Source of the DNA: Gluconobacter kondonii
GTDB lineage: Bacteria > Pseudomonadota > Alphaproteobacteria > Acetobacterales > Acetobacteraceae
DNA length: 64,000 bases
Assembly: GCF_002723995.1 (NCBI RefSeq)
Contig: NZ_BEWP01000005.1
Location: 124,001-188,000 of the forward strand
Direction: 5' to 3'
The notes under the pieces are model-generated. The model did no database searches and was not told where the DNA came from. It saw nothing but the letters and a program-made list of their open reading frames with translations. A program made the position numbers and the translations under genes. Positions 26,298 to 35,356 of the stretch are shown here, one piece after another (within the stretch, counting starts at the first letter, position 1; each line of letters begins with the position of its first letter).

Positions 26298-28094
26298 TCA
26301 AGCGGCGTTTTCCCCGGCCTGCGCGGCCCACATTGCGGCATAATGGCCACCTGCGGACAGCAGTTCCGGATGGCTTCCCTGCTCCACCACGCGCCCCGCG
26401 TCAAGCACGACGATGAGATCGGCATCCTGCACGGTGGACAGACGATGGGCCACAATGATCGTCGTGCGCGCTTGGGAGAGGATCGCCAATTCCTTCTGGA
26501 TGGCGACCTCCGTACGAGTATCAAGCGCACTTGTGGCCTCGTCCAGCAGCAGGATACGCGGGTCTTTGAGGATAACGCGAGCAATGGCCACACGCTGCTT
26601 CTCGCCCCCTGAGAGCTTCAGACCACGCTCCCCGACAACAGTCTCATACCCGTCGGGCAGTTCCCGGATGAAGGCGTCGATCTGCGCGCTGCGGGCCGCA
26701 TTTTCAATGTCTTCGCGGGAGGCTGACAGATCGCCATAGGCAATATTGTCGCCAATGCTGGAATTGAAGAGCACCGTATCCTGCGGGACCGTCCCGATGA
26801 TGTTCTGAATGTCGGCCGGAGCGATCTCACGCAGGTCGTGCCCATCAATGCAGACCGAGCCCTCCGTGGGATCATAGGCGCGGGTCAGCAGACGCCCGAG
26901 CGTAGATTTCCCAGAGCCTGTATGGCCGACAATGGCCAGAGACGTCCCTGCAGGCACGGTGATGGAAACATCATGCAGGATCTGCCGTGCGGGACTGTAG
27001 CCGAAGGAGACATGGCGGAACGCAACCGCCGCCGCTCCGGCTTCCGACAGTTTTCCAGCAAGATGTACGGGGTGCGGAACCTGAATAATTTCTGATCGGA
27101 TCGCGAGCAATTCGAGATAGTTTTCCAGATCGACGCGGGCATTGCGCCAGCCTGCACTGACATAGTTCAGGGCGCCCACGGACGAATAAAGCCCGCTCAA
27201 ATAACTGCCGATCAGAACAAACTGGGCCACCGCGAGACGATGCAACACGATATCATGCGCGGCCATAGCCAGAAGCGTGGTGGTCGTCGCGGCTATCAGG
27301 AAGCCCCGGCTGATCTGGGACAGGCTGACATAACGCTGAAGGCTGATTTCCGCCTTCCGAAGATCCCTGCGGGCTGCATCGTAACGCTCGATCTCGTGGC
27401 TTTCATTGGCGAAACTGCGCACCGTCTCGAAGTTGAGAATACTGTCTACAAGCTGGTGCTGGGCCTGATTGCTGGCACGGTTCCGCGCCCGGCGGGCCGT
27501 CATCCTCAAACGGGTAAAGACATAGGAAACGGTGGAATACAGCCCCAACGCCACCAGAAGCAGCGCCACATATCGCCAATCGAAGATTTTCAGAATGACG
27601 GTCAGCGTCATTATGAGTTCGATGACGTTAGGCAGAACGTTGAACAGCGCCAGCGACAGCAGTGTTCCAACAGCATCGGCTCCACGGTCGAGCGTCCGCG
27701 TCAGGGAGCCCGTCTGCCGGTCCAGATGGAAGCGGACACTCAGATCATGTAGATGCCGCAAGCCAAGGACGGCGACACGACGTTCAAGATCCGTTTCGAC
27801 CGGCTTGACCAGAAATTCTCGCAATGGGCTCGCCAGCCCGGAAATAATGCGGATGACCGCATACTGGGCGATCAGCCAGATCGGGACGGCCAAAAGGGTT
27901 TCGGGACGCGAAAGACTGCTGACCATACGGCTGAAGAGCCAAGGCGTTGCAACCGCAGTCGCGCTCTCCACCAGAAGAATGACCAGCGCAAACCCGATGC
28001 GCGTCACGTCTGGCCAAAGCTTCTCCGGTCGGATCAGGGGCCATAAAACACGAAGGGAAAGCGCTTCAGACGTCGAATCGGTTTTTTTGAGCAT
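26298..28094 (-). CDS. Atm1/HMT1-type ABC exporter (fused permease-ATPase)
   Basis: A 598-residue half-transporter: a six-helix membrane domain (residues ~20-310) followed by an ATPase with Walker A GHTGSGKSTLG, Q-loop, signature LSGGEKQRVAIARV, Walker B ILLLDEATSALD and an H-loop His. Sequence around VLWPLIRPEKLWPDVTRIG resembles Atm1-like exporters, which move glutathione-linked sulfur compounds or metal-thiol conjugates. It would work as a homodimer. I chose ATG 28094 (MLKKTDSTSEALSLRV); the frame is open to 28298 but overlaps the divergent Nudix gene. The exact substrate cannot be told. Confidence 0.9.
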   Translation of the reverse strand: MLKKTDSTSEALSLRVLWPLIRPEKLWPDVTRIGFALVILLVESATAVATPWLFSRMVSSLSRPETLLAVPIWLIAQYAVIRIISGLASPLREFLVKPVETDLERRVAVLGLRHLHDLSVRFHLDRQTGSLTRTLDRGADAVGTLLSLALFNVLPNVIELIMTLTVILKIFDWRYVALLLVALGLYSTVSYVFTRLRMTARRARNRASNQAQHQLVDSILNFETVRSFANESHEIERYDAARRDLRKAEISLQRYVSLSQISRGFLIAATTTTLLAMAAHDIVLHRLAVAQFVLIGSYLSGLYSSVGALNYVSAGWRNARVDLENYLELLAIRSEIIQVPHPVHLAGKLSEAGAAAVAFRHVSFGYSPARQILHDVSITVPAGTSLAIVGHTGSGKSTLGRLLTRAYDPTEGSVCIDGHDLREIAPADIQNIIGTVPQDTVLFNSSIGDNIAYGDLSASREDIENAARSAQIDAFIRELPDGYETVVGERGLKLSGGEKQRVAIARVILKDPRILLLDEATSALDTRTEVAIQKELAILSQARTTIIVAHRLSTVQDADLIVVLDAGRVVEQGSHPELLSAGGHYAAMWAAQAGENAA

Positions 28095-28161
28095 GGATCG
28101 ACTATGTGGAAGTGCTGACGGCGCTTTGCAAATGGCCGTCCTGCATGCGACATATTGAACT

Positions 28162-29004
28162 GTGTCGAATAAATCTTTCTCCCGCACCCTTGAGCCGTTT
28201 CTGCGGCATATCGCAGCCTGCAACAGCGCCGTCCTGCCGGGCGGTCGCACTCCGTTCTTTTGTGCTGACTCACAGATCGGCTGGGTCAGCCCGTCCACGG
28301 TACAGGCTCTTGAAACCCTTGGTGTTCGCGCAGGGCAGAAATTCGGCGTCAGTGCCGGAGCAGACCTCTTTCCGCTGTCTCACACGCTCTGCGAGATGGG
28401 CCTCTACGCCTCCCATCACGAAGCCTTCGACGTGCGCGATGATAGCGGCACCGTTCTTGGACAGGTGGACCGGGGCGCCATTCCGGTTCTGGGACTTGCG
28501 GCCGAGGGCGTGCATCTGAACGGGCTGGTCGAGCGTGCAGACGGACTTTTCCTCTGGGTTGCACGACGCAGCATGAGTAAGCGCCTCGATCCGGGAAAGC
28601 TGGACCATCTGGTGGCGGGGGGCATGAGTGCCGGTCTCGACCCGCAGACGACCGTGATCAAGGAAGCGCAGGAAGAAGCCGGGATCCCCGCCGAACTCGC
28701 GGCAAAAGCGCAAGCCGTCGGACGGATCCACTATGCTCTTGAGCGACCTGAAGGGCTAAGGCGCGATGTCCTGCACTGTTATGATCTCCTGCTCCCCGAG
28801 GGTTTCGTGCCCGTCGCAGAGGACGGGGAAGTGGAAAGCTTCCATCTTCTGCCCATTCGGGAAGTCATGGTACTGATCCGCGACACCGACGACTTCAAGT
28901 TCAACGTCAATCTCGTCCTGATCGACCTCTTCATCCGCCGCAGTCTTTTCGACCCCGCCGACGCCGCCATTTTACGCCGTGCCCTCTCCGGACAGGCCGC
29001 GTGA
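28162..29004 (+). CDS. Nudix hydrolase with DUF4743 N-terminal domain
   Basis: A 280-residue protein with the DUF4743 region (residues 1-~115) followed by a Nudix domain, the layout seen in thiamine-diphosphate-related Nudix proteins such as yeast Tnr3 N-terminal relatives. The Nudix box (GGMSAGLDPQTTVIKEAQEE then AGI) has Leu where the first Glu normally is and Lys for Arg, but keeps the metal-binding EAQEE core. It starts with GTG 28162 and its end overlaps the next gene by 4 nt (GTGA). It likely hydrolyses a nucleoside diphosphate-linked or thiamine phosphate substrate; the substrate is not known. Confidence 0.88.
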   Translation: MSNKSFSRTLEPFLRHIAACNSAVLPGGRTPFFCADSQIGWVSPSTVQALETLGVRAGQKFGVSAGADLFPLSHTLCEMGLYASHHEAFDVRDDSGTVLGQVDRGAIPVLGLAAEGVHLNGLVERADGLFLWVARRSMSKRLDPGKLDHLVAGGMSAGLDPQTTVIKEAQEEAGIPAELAAKAQAVGRIHYALERPEGLRRDVLHCYDLLLPEGFVPVAEDGEVESFHLLPIREVMVLIRDTDDFKFNVNLVLIDLFIRRSLFDPADAAILRRALSGQAA

Positions 29005-29447
29005 GAAAAGCAGTCGCGTCCCTGATCCTAACACTGCCTCTGCTAGGCGGATGCATCGTTCCCGTCAGCGTCACACCCAATCTGTGTCGGGAAATCGGCG
29101 CGCATGACGGATTGCAGATCCGTCTGGCATTCGGCCTGACCCGACCTGATGGCAGTGTCATCGAAAGGCAGGACTGGCAGCAGTTTGTGGACAGCGAAAT
29201 CACGCCGCGCTTTCCGGCAGGTTTTACCGTGATCGACGCTCAGGGCCAGTGGTATGATGCCGCTGGTCACAAGGTCATTCAGGAAGGGTCACGAATCGTC
29301 TGGATTGTTGCGCCTTCCACAGACCGCAGCCTTCAGGCTCATCTGAGAGCCATTCGTCAGATCTATCAGAAACGTTTCAAGCAGCAGGCTGTTGGACTGA
29401 CCATCCAATCCGGCTGCTCTTCATTTGAAAGCCTTCCCGTGGAATAG
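29001..29447 (+). CDS. DUF3574 family lipoprotein
   Basis: A 148-residue lipoprotein. The signal peptide ends in a lipobox LLGGC (Cys ~18), so it should be anchored in the envelope. The rest matches DUF3574 (FGLTRPDGSVIERQDWQQFV, FTVIDAQGQWYD), of unknown function. Starts with GTG overlapping the Nudix stop, so the pair is cotranscribed. Two Cys late in the protein could form a disulfide with another Cys (NLCREIG). Confidence 0.85.
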   Translation: MRKAVASLILTLPLLGGCIVPVSVTPNLCREIGAHDGLQIRLAFGLTRPDGSVIERQDWQQFVDSEITPRFPAGFTVIDAQGQWYDAAGHKVIQEGSRIVWIVAPSTDRSLQAHLRAIRQIYQKRFKQQAVGLTIQSGCSSFESLPVE

Positions 29448-29570
29448 TTCCGCACTACGGAACCGCGTTTCCCGGTTTTTTTGACGCCTTCTTCATCCGG
29501 ACTTTTCTCGTCACGGCAGATCGCTCTGCACGGGACGACAGTTCAGGCATATTTTTCTTCCGGAAGTCCC

Positions 29571-30695
29571 ATGACAGATCTTTCTTCTCCCTCAGCACCC
29601 GACACCATCAAAATAGAGGCCTCAGATTCCACGGGAACGATCCAGCGGCGCGCACGGGGCTTTCTGGCACTCTTTTTCGTGGCAATAGGGCTTTACACTC
29701 TCAAGGGCTTCCTGCCGGCGCTCCTCTGGGGCTGCGTATTCGCAATTTCGATCTGGCCGCTCTATCGCCGCGCTGAACTGCGCTTCGGTCGCAGCGACTG
29801 GCTACCCATGATCTTCACCCTAGCCGTGGCGCTGATCTTTCTGGTTCCCGTCTCGCTGGTTGGGATGAAAGTCGCGGATGAGGCACGGAGCGCGCTGGAA
29901 TGGATTGATGACGTCCGCAATAACGGCATTCCGATGCCGGAATGGGTGCCCCGTCTGCCATTTATGGCTACCCAAGCCACTAACTGGTGGCAGAACCACA
30001 TGACCAGCCCGCAACGCCTCTCCCATCTGCTTCATTCCGTCGATGTCGGACACGGGATGCAGATGACCAAACAGGTGGGCACACAGCTCGCCCGCCGGGG
30101 TACACTGTTCGCCTTCTCGCTCCTGACACTGTTTTTCCTGCTGAAAGATGGCGACAGCGTCATCCGTAAATGCCTTCTGGGATCGCAACGGCTATTCGGT
30201 GAGCAGGGAGAAAGCCTCGCCAAGCAGATGATTTCGTCTGTTCACGGGACGCTGGCCGGGCTTGTCCTGGTCGGTCTGGGTGAAGGTGCGATCATGGGCA
30301 TCATTTATATGTCGACGGGCGCACCCCAACCCCTGCTGTTTGCGATGGTCACGGCTGTGGCCGCCATGATCCCGTTTCTGGCATGGCCGACGGTTGGGCT
30401 GGTGGCGCTGCTGCTGCTGGCAAAAAGCAGCATGATCGGAGCGATCGTCGTGGCTGCCATCGGCTCCGTCGTGATCTTCATCGCAGACCATTTTATCCGC
30501 CCCGCCCTGATTGGTGGCAGCACGAAAATGCCGTTCCTGTGGGTTCTGTTGGGCATTCTTGGGGGTGCGGAGACCTGGGGTCTGTTGGGCCTCTTTCTTG
30601 GTCCGGCCATCATGTCCGCCCTGCATCTGCTGTGGACGATCTGGACAGAAACAAATCCCCGCAAAGGGATCTATGCAAAAGACACTGAATTTTAA
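29571..30695 (+). CDS. AI-2E family transporter (PerM/TqsA-like)
   Basis: A 374-residue membrane protein of the UPF0118/AI-2E transporter family, whose members export small molecules, including autoinducer-2 in E. coli TqsA, or act in ion homeostasis. About eight membrane segments are visible, with a pair near the N-terminus (residues ~25-70) and a C-terminal hydrophobic block containing the conserved ILGGAETWGLLGLFLGPAI. The ATG 29571 follows GGAAG at a normal distance; a start at 29481 is also open but adds an unconserved stretch. It is followed by tRNA-Pro on the opposite strand. Confidence 0.9.
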   Translation: MTDLSSPSAPDTIKIEASDSTGTIQRRARGFLALFFVAIGLYTLKGFLPALLWGCVFAISIWPLYRRAELRFGRSDWLPMIFTLAVALIFLVPVSLVGMKVADEARSALEWIDDVRNNGIPMPEWVPRLPFMATQATNWWQNHMTSPQRLSHLLHSVDVGHGMQMTKQVGTQLARRGTLFAFSLLTLFFLLKDGDSVIRKCLLGSQRLFGEQGESLAKQMISSVHGTLAGLVLVGLGEGAIMGIIYMSTGAPQPLLFAMVTAVAAMIPFLAWPTVGLVALLLLAKSSMIGAIVVAAIGSVVIFIADHFIRPALIGGSTKMPFLWVLLGILGGAETWGLLGLFLGPAIMSALHLLWTIWTETNPRKGIYAKDTEF

Positions 30696-30717
30696 GGAAG
30701 AATTATTACCGCAGGAC

Positions 30718-30794
30718 TGGTCGGGCAGGCGGGATTCGAACCCACGACCCCCAGTCCCCCAGACTGGTGCGCTACCAGGCTGCGCTACTGCCCG
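30718..30794 (-). tRNA. tRNA-Pro (GGG anticodon), CCA encoded
   Basis: On the minus strand the acceptor CGGGCAG pairs with CTGCCCG. The anticodon stem CCAGT/ACTGG holds loop CTGGGGG, giving anticodon GGG, and the T-loop is GTTCGAATC. CCA is encoded at 30718-30720. 77 nt long. Confidence 0.95.
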
Positions 30795-30854
30795 TCGTCC
30801 TGCGGTGGCGGTGGTTTAGCAGTGTCCCACCCTCACCGCAATGGGGGATTGTGA

Positions 30855-31736
30855 CTAAACTGGCAGAAGATTTCGCAAATTCTGAAGCTCTTCGAGAATT
30901 TCGCGCAGTTCCGCCCGCAACAGACCATTCTCGGCCTCGGTCTTTTCGAGCGCGCTGAACAGAAGCTCGTTCTCGTCACGCAAGGTTATGAGAAGAGCAG
31001 AATCGTGAGCTTCGGCTTCGGCTTCGGCTTCGGCTTCGGCTTCGGCTTCGGCTTCGGCTTCGGCTTCGGCTTCGGCTTCGGCTTCGGCTTCGGCTTCGGC
31101 TTCGGCTTCGGCTTCGGCTTCGGCTTCGGCTTCGGCTTCGGGCGTCTTCTTTTCTGCCGGAATGTCAACAATCTCAGTCACGATGACAGTGTGAGATTCG
31201 GCAGGAAGTTCAGGAAAAATGATTTCATCGCCAGCTTTGGTTGCTGGTGCGATATCCAAGCCCTTATCGTGGACAGCCTCCGCAACCAGCGATTCTTCCG
31301 CAGAAGGCTGCTCGTCCTCAACTGGCTCGGCAATAACGACTGGCACAGAAACCAATTCCGTGACGGCGGCTGAAATTTCAGGCACTGCTTCCGGAACAAC
31401 CTCTTCAACAACTTTCTGACCCGCCCGTGCTTTCTGCGCACGGCGTTCCCGCAACACGCGCAGAACCCCCTGCCCCTTGTAGCCCTGCACATAAAGCAGA
31501 TCTGAAATCAGCCGAAGCGTCTCGATATGCTCGGGGCTGTAATAGCGCCGTCCACTTTCCCCACGGAACGGCTTTACACCGGGATAGATGGTTTCCCATG
31601 AGCGCAGACGGTGCTGGGGGATATGCAGTTCTTCGGCAACTTCGCTGATTGTCCGATAGGCATCCGGGGCTTTTCTGACCTTTTCAACGCCTGTCGAGAT
31701 ATCGTCACTCGGCGACAGCGCGATGGTCTCAGGCAT
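30855..31736 (-). CDS. MerR-type regulator with a long (Glu-Ala) repeat
   Basis: A 293-residue regulator. Residues ~25-95 form a MerR winged helix ([22 protein letters not shown], then [20 protein letters not shown]). An acidic linker leads to 22 perfect Glu-Ala dipeptides, then a leucine-rich C-terminal coiled coil ([20 protein letters not shown]). This MerR gene is conserved after ihfA in alphaproteobacteria but the dipeptide tract is unusual. I chose ATG 31736; GTG 31751 or ATG 31775 are alternatives overlapping the ihfA end. Effector and targets are unknown; there is no obvious ligand-binding Cys. Confidence 0.9.
   Translation of the reverse strand: MPETIALSPSDDISTGVEKVRKAPDAYRTISEVAEELHIPQHRLRSWETIYPGVKPFRGESGRRYYSPEHIETLRLISDLLYVQGYKGQGVLRVLRERRAQKARAGQKVVEEVVPEAVPEISAAVTELVSVPVVIAEPVEDEQPSAEESLVAEAVHDKGLDIAPATKAGDEIIFPELPAESHTVIVTEIVDIPAEKKTPEAEAEAEAEAEAEAEAEAEAEAEAEAEAEAEAEAEAEAEAEAEAHDSALLITLRDENELLFSALEKTEAENGLLRAELREILEELQNLRNLLPV
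31009..31140 (-). repeat. Perfect hexanucleotide tandem repeat, 22 copies
   Basis: The unit GCTTCG on the plus strand (GAAGCC in the coding direction) is repeated 22 times without a single mismatch over 132 bp. It keeps the reading frame and codes for (Glu-Ala)22 in the MerR-type regulator. The lack of any silent change suggests recent expansion by slippage. Confidence 0.97.
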
Positions 31737-31740
31737 GGAC

Positions 31741-32064
31741 TTATCTGTCACGAGACGGTGCCTCAACAGCGACATTCTCGGAGCCGTTCATACGATCTCT
31801 CAACAGTTGTGAGGGCCTGAACACCAGTACGGCTCTGGGGAGGATGGGAACTTCCACCCCCGTTTTGGGATTACGTCCAATGCGCTCTCCCTTCTGGCGG
31901 ACGGAAAAGGTTCCGAACCCGCTCAGCTTTACGGATTCGCCCGCCTCGAGCCGGTTGGAAATCGCATCCAGAAGGCTCTCGAGAATCATGGAGGAATCGT
32001 GCCGGGAAAGACCGACACGACTATAGAGATGCTCGACAAGATTCGCGCGCGTGACTGTGCTCAT
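31741..32064 (-). CDS. ihfA: Integration host factor alpha subunit
   Basis: IHF-alpha is one half of the IHF heterodimer, a DNA-bending nucleoid protein. The 107-residue protein has the HU/IHF fold with LSGFGTFSVRQKGERIGRNP and the DNA-minor-groove Pro region. The C-terminal tail of ~12 residues (ENVAVEAPSRDR) is variable. It is in the cluster fabH-ihfA-merR; its stop lies just before the MerR start. The partner ihfB is in the same window. Confidence 0.94.
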   Translation of the reverse strand: MSTVTRANLVEHLYSRVGLSRHDSSMILESLLDAISNRLEAGESVKLSGFGTFSVRQKGERIGRNPKTGVEVPILPRAVLVFRPSQLLRDRMNGSENVAVEAPSRDR

Positions 32065-32136
32065 GTCACTTGCGTATCATGACGTTCAGAACAGTCAAAG
32101 GAATCAATCATTAACCTGCTCTAAACAGGGGACTGA

Positions 32137-33111
32137 CTACATCCGGACGAGAGCCGATCCCCACGTCAGACCGCCGCCCAATGCCTCCATAAGGACCAGA
32201 TCGCCCTTCCGGATCCGTCCGTCCCGCACGGCCTCATTCAGGGCCAGCGGAATGGAGGCCGCAGACGTGTTGGCATGACGATCCACGGTCACTACGACCC
32301 GGTCAGACGGCAACGCCAGTTTCTTCGCCATACCTTCGATAATCCGCAGATTGGCCTGATGCGGCACCATCCACTGAATATCCTGCCCCGTCAGATTATT
32401 GGCCGCCAGCGCCTCATCCACGGCCTGCGACAGCTTGACCACGGCATGGCGGAACACCTCACGTCCCTGCATGCGCAGTTTCTGCGTCGCGGACGCACAG
32501 CCTGCGGCACCGTCCACATAAAGAATATCGCCCGTCCGGCCATCGGAGTGCAGATGGGTGGAGAGAATACCCTCCTCGCCGTCATGACTGGCTTCCAACA
32601 GCACCGCACCCGCACCATCCCCGAAAAGGACGCAGGTGGAACGATCCGTCCAGTCCAGCAGACGCGAGAACACCTCGCTCCCGATCACGAGGATTTTCTT
32701 CGCCTGACCTGCCTGCATCAACGCGCGTGCCGTTGCCAGCGCATAGACAAAACCCGAGCAGGCAGCGCTGAGGTCGAAACCGAAACCCGTCGTTATGCCG
32801 AGCAAAGCCTGAACCTGCACTGCTACAGCGGGAAAAACCTGATCCGGCGTGGCCGTGGCGACCAGAACCGCATCGACTTCAGACGCTTCAACACCAGCAT
32901 AGTCCAGCGCCTGTCGGGCTGCTTCAGCCGCCATGCTGGCCGTGGTTTCGTCACCGGAAGCAATATGCCGCTGGGCAATGCCGGTTCGGGTCCTGATCCA
33001 TTCGTCCGAAGTCTCGATGCCGTATTTCAGGGCAAGATCGTCATTGGTTACGACGTCGCGCGGCAGATAGCCCCCGACACCCGTCAGACGGACACGAATG
33101 GGATCGGACAT
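32137..33111 (-). CDS. fabH: 3-oxoacyl-ACP synthase III (FabH)
   Basis: FabH starts fatty acid synthesis by condensing acetyl-CoA with malonyl-ACP. The 324-residue thiolase-fold enzyme shows the catalytic Cys in LSAACSGFVYALATA, His in VPHQANLRII and Asn in RHANTSAASIPLAL. It starts MSDPIRVRLTGVGGYLP, 7 nt after plsX, as in most alphaproteobacteria. Confidence 0.97.
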   Translation of the reverse strand: MSDPIRVRLTGVGGYLPRDVVTNDDLALKYGIETSDEWIRTRTGIAQRHIASGDETTASMAAEAARQALDYAGVEASEVDAVLVATATPDQVFPAVAVQVQALLGITTGFGFDLSAACSGFVYALATARALMQAGQAKKILVIGSEVFSRLLDWTDRSTCVLFGDGAGAVLLEASHDGEEGILSTHLHSDGRTGDILYVDGAAGCASATQKLRMQGREVFRHAVVKLSQAVDEALAANNLTGQDIQWMVPHQANLRIIEGMAKKLALPSDRVVVTVDRHANTSAASIPLALNEAVRDGRIRKGDLVLMEALGGGLTWGSALVRM

Positions 33112-33118
33112 ATTTTTT

Positions 33119-34228
33119 TCAGCTCACAGGTTCAGGAACAGCCTTGGTGGACACGGCCTCAGTCGGTTCGGACGTCCCCATGCCCAACTGCTCCAGACGA
33201 TCACGGATCTTGTCGTTCAGATGGTGCGTGACGGCGTCCATGGCAACATCGACGGCTGCGGCAAAGCTCTCGCCGTCAGCGCCGCCATGCGATTTCACGA
33301 CAATGCCGTTCAAACCGACGAACAGGGCTCCGTTGTAGCGACGCGGGTCAATCCATTCCCGCATCCGCTCCAGTCCCGGTTTGACCAGCAGATATCCAAG
33401 GCGGGTCAGGAGATTGGTTTCAAAAACGCGCCGCAGAAGGCCAAAGGCAAGTTTCAGTGCGCCTTCGCCGGTTTTCAGCGCGATATTGCCGGTAAATCCG
33501 TCCGTCACGATCACGTCCGTCGTGCCGGCGGTAATGTCATGTCCTTCGACAAAACCATGAAACTGCGGTGCCAAAGGGCTGGCTCTCAGGCGCTCAGAAG
33601 CCTCTCGCAGCCGATCGTCTCCCTTCAACTCCTCTGAACCGACATTCAGAAGGCCGATTGTCGGAGACGGCAGGCCGAGCGCGGCCTGAGCGAAAGCCTC
33701 GCCCATGATCGCAAACTCAACCAGATTGCGCGCATCGCAGGCGATGTTCGCACCGAGATCGAGCATCACGACATCACCACGCGCGGACGGCTGGACAGCG
33801 GCCATGGCAGGTCGGGAAATTCCCGGAAGGGCTTTGACGATGATTTTCGCAAGCGCCAGCATGGCACCGCTATTACCCGCAGAAACAACGCCGCGGGCTT
33901 CCCCTGCGGCCACAGCTTCCATAGCCATACGCATGGACGAACCCCGGACACGCAACGCTGATGTCGGCTTCATTTCCATGGGGATGCTGGCGTCTGAGTG
34001 ACGGATATCACACAGGCTTGCGGCTTTGGGATGTTTGAGCAGAGCGGCCCTGAGAACGGCCTCATCTCCGATCAGGAGAATGCGGGCCTTTGGGTGCCGG
34101 TCGGCAGCCAGATCAAGTCCGGCAAGGACGATATCCGGGGCCCTGTCACCACCCATTGCATCGACGGCGAGGGCATAAGGCCCGGAGGCCGCGACGTCAC
34201 GTTCGGGCGTGACAGGCGCATTGGTCAT
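33119..34228 (-). CDS. plsX: Phosphate acyltransferase PlsX
   Basis: PlsX converts acyl-ACP to acyl-phosphate for phospholipid synthesis. The 369-residue protein starts its core at LAVDAMGGDRAPDIVLAG and has the typical DTSGNIALK-type segment (DGFTGNIALKTGEGALK). The Gly/Ala-rich MALAEAGNSG-like site appears as GVVSAGNSGAMLALAKI. It lies between rpmF and fabH. The last ~20 residues are unconserved. Confidence 0.96.
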   Translation of the reverse strand: MTNAPVTPERDVAASGPYALAVDAMGGDRAPDIVLAGLDLAADRHPKARILLIGDEAVLRAALLKHPKAASLCDIRHSDASIPMEMKPTSALRVRGSSMRMAMEAVAAGEARGVVSAGNSGAMLALAKIIVKALPGISRPAMAAVQPSARGDVVMLDLGANIACDARNLVEFAIMGEAFAQAALGLPSPTIGLLNVGSEELKGDDRLREASERLRASPLAPQFHGFVEGHDITAGTTDVIVTDGFTGNIALKTGEGALKLAFGLLRRVFETNLLTRLGYLLVKPGLERMREWIDPRRYNGALFVGLNGIVVKSHGGADGESFAAAVDVAMDAVTHHLNDKIRDRLEQLGMGTSEPTEAVSTKAVPEPVS

Positions 34229-34301
34229 TGAGACAGTTTCCCGGACAGCATCACAGATGCGGGGCCACGCTCCTGGGAGGCAACGGACCCGCAGGTAGGG
34301 A

Positions 34302-34514
34302 TCAGGCGCGGACGGCGGTCTTCAGGCCCTTGCCGCTGTTACCAGCAGCGACCACTTCACGGCCGTCATAGTGACCGCAATGGCTGCAAACGTGGTGCGG
34401 ACGCTTCAGTTCGCCACAGTTCGAGCACTCTGCGTGCGCCTCGACGGTCAGGGCGTCGTGGCTGCGACGCATGCCACGACGGGACGGCGTAGTCTTTCTT
34501 TTAGGGACGGCCAT
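34302..34514 (-). CDS. rpmF: 50S ribosomal protein L32
   Basis: A 70-residue L32 with [20 protein letters not shown] at the start and a four-Cys zinc site (CSNCGE and CSHCGH). It sits between the DUF177 gene and plsX, the conserved order. Confidence 0.96.
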   Translation of the reverse strand: MAVPKRKTTPSRRGMRRSHDALTVEAHAECSNCGELKRPHHVCSHCGHYDGREVVAAGNSGKGLKTAVRA

Positions 34515-34667
34515 GGCTTTTATGCCTCTTTCTGCTTCTGTGTCGGCACCCCTGCTCCGCTCCCCGCGGCATCCGGTGCCCTGTTGTTCGTCGTCTCGTA
34601 TTTACGTCGAGTTCAGGCGGGCGGCTCTAGCAGAGCCTGAAGAAACCCGCAAGTCAGACGTGGGATT

Positions 34668-35249
34668 TTATTCTTTCCTGTCCCCGTTCTTCAGCGCGGA
34701 AAGTGCTGAAAACGGATTAGGACGGCGTGGACCATCCGGTCCTTCGCCAGACAACTCTGCCCCTTCTTCCCCTTCTGCGGGCGCCACGTCAACCGCATTT
34801 TCCAGACCGACGCCGGGTTTACGCGGATAGGGGTCCAGCATCAGGGCGAGCTGTTCCGCTGCAGCCTCGCCGATATCAAGGGCCTTTCCGTCATGCGGAA
34901 CCTCGTCCGGACCATCCAGATCAATGGAATCGATGTCGAACTCGTCTTCCGGCATCTCTTCTGCGGGGATGAACTTCAAAAAGAAGGTTTCGGCCAGAAC
35001 ATCCTTGAACGGTTCTGACGTAATGACGCAGACCTGAGTAAGCTTTGCAGCAAGATGCCCTTCCGCCAGAACGCTTCGATTGGTCGATGGCGTCAGACGG
35101 AAACGGCAGGTCAGGGTTTCGATCTCGGGGATACCCAGACGAGCCGCGAGGGCTGCCCGCTCTGCGGGCGTTGCCTCGATCGTCTCGTCCAGTCCCGATC
35201 CCAGCCGGTTGAAGAGGATACGTCGGGAAAATTCAGGAGAATGGGACAT
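34668..35249 (-). CDS. YceD/DUF177 family protein (23S rRNA accumulation)
   Basis: A 193-residue DUF177 protein. Homologues upstream of rpmF (E. coli YceD) are needed for normal 23S rRNA levels. The core TCRFRLTPSTNRSVLAEGHLAAK with C-terminal LALMLDPYPRKPG is diagnostic. The VCVITSEPF segment keeps one Cys of the usual set. It starts the yceD-rpmF-plsX-fabH-ihfA-merR cluster and is divergent from bamE. Confidence 0.9.
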   Translation of the reverse strand: MSHSPEFSRRILFNRLGSGLDETIEATPAERAALAARLGIPEIETLTCRFRLTPSTNRSVLAEGHLAAKLTQVCVITSEPFKDVLAETFFLKFIPAEEMPEDEFDIDSIDLDGPDEVPHDGKALDIGEAAAEQLALMLDPYPRKPGVGLENAVDVAPAEGEEGAELSGEGPDGPRRPNPFSALSALKNGDRKE

Positions 35250-35356
35250 TCAGGCACTCCAGCCCCCGGATTATGGGGGAAATCGTTGACATGCAGGCGC
35301 CATTCGGGCACGCGCTCAGTGGAGCGGTTCTCTTGCACAGGATAGTTTCCGGATCC

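Noticed and set aside
31009-31140. Possible CRISPR or other array
   Set aside because: Units are 6 bp and directly abutting with no spacers; it is a coding microsatellite.
31005-31373. Plus-strand frame coding a Phe-Gly repeat protein
   Set aside because: It is the antisense of the Glu-Ala hexanucleotide tract in the MerR-type regulator; the flanking sequence has no protein-like character on this strand.
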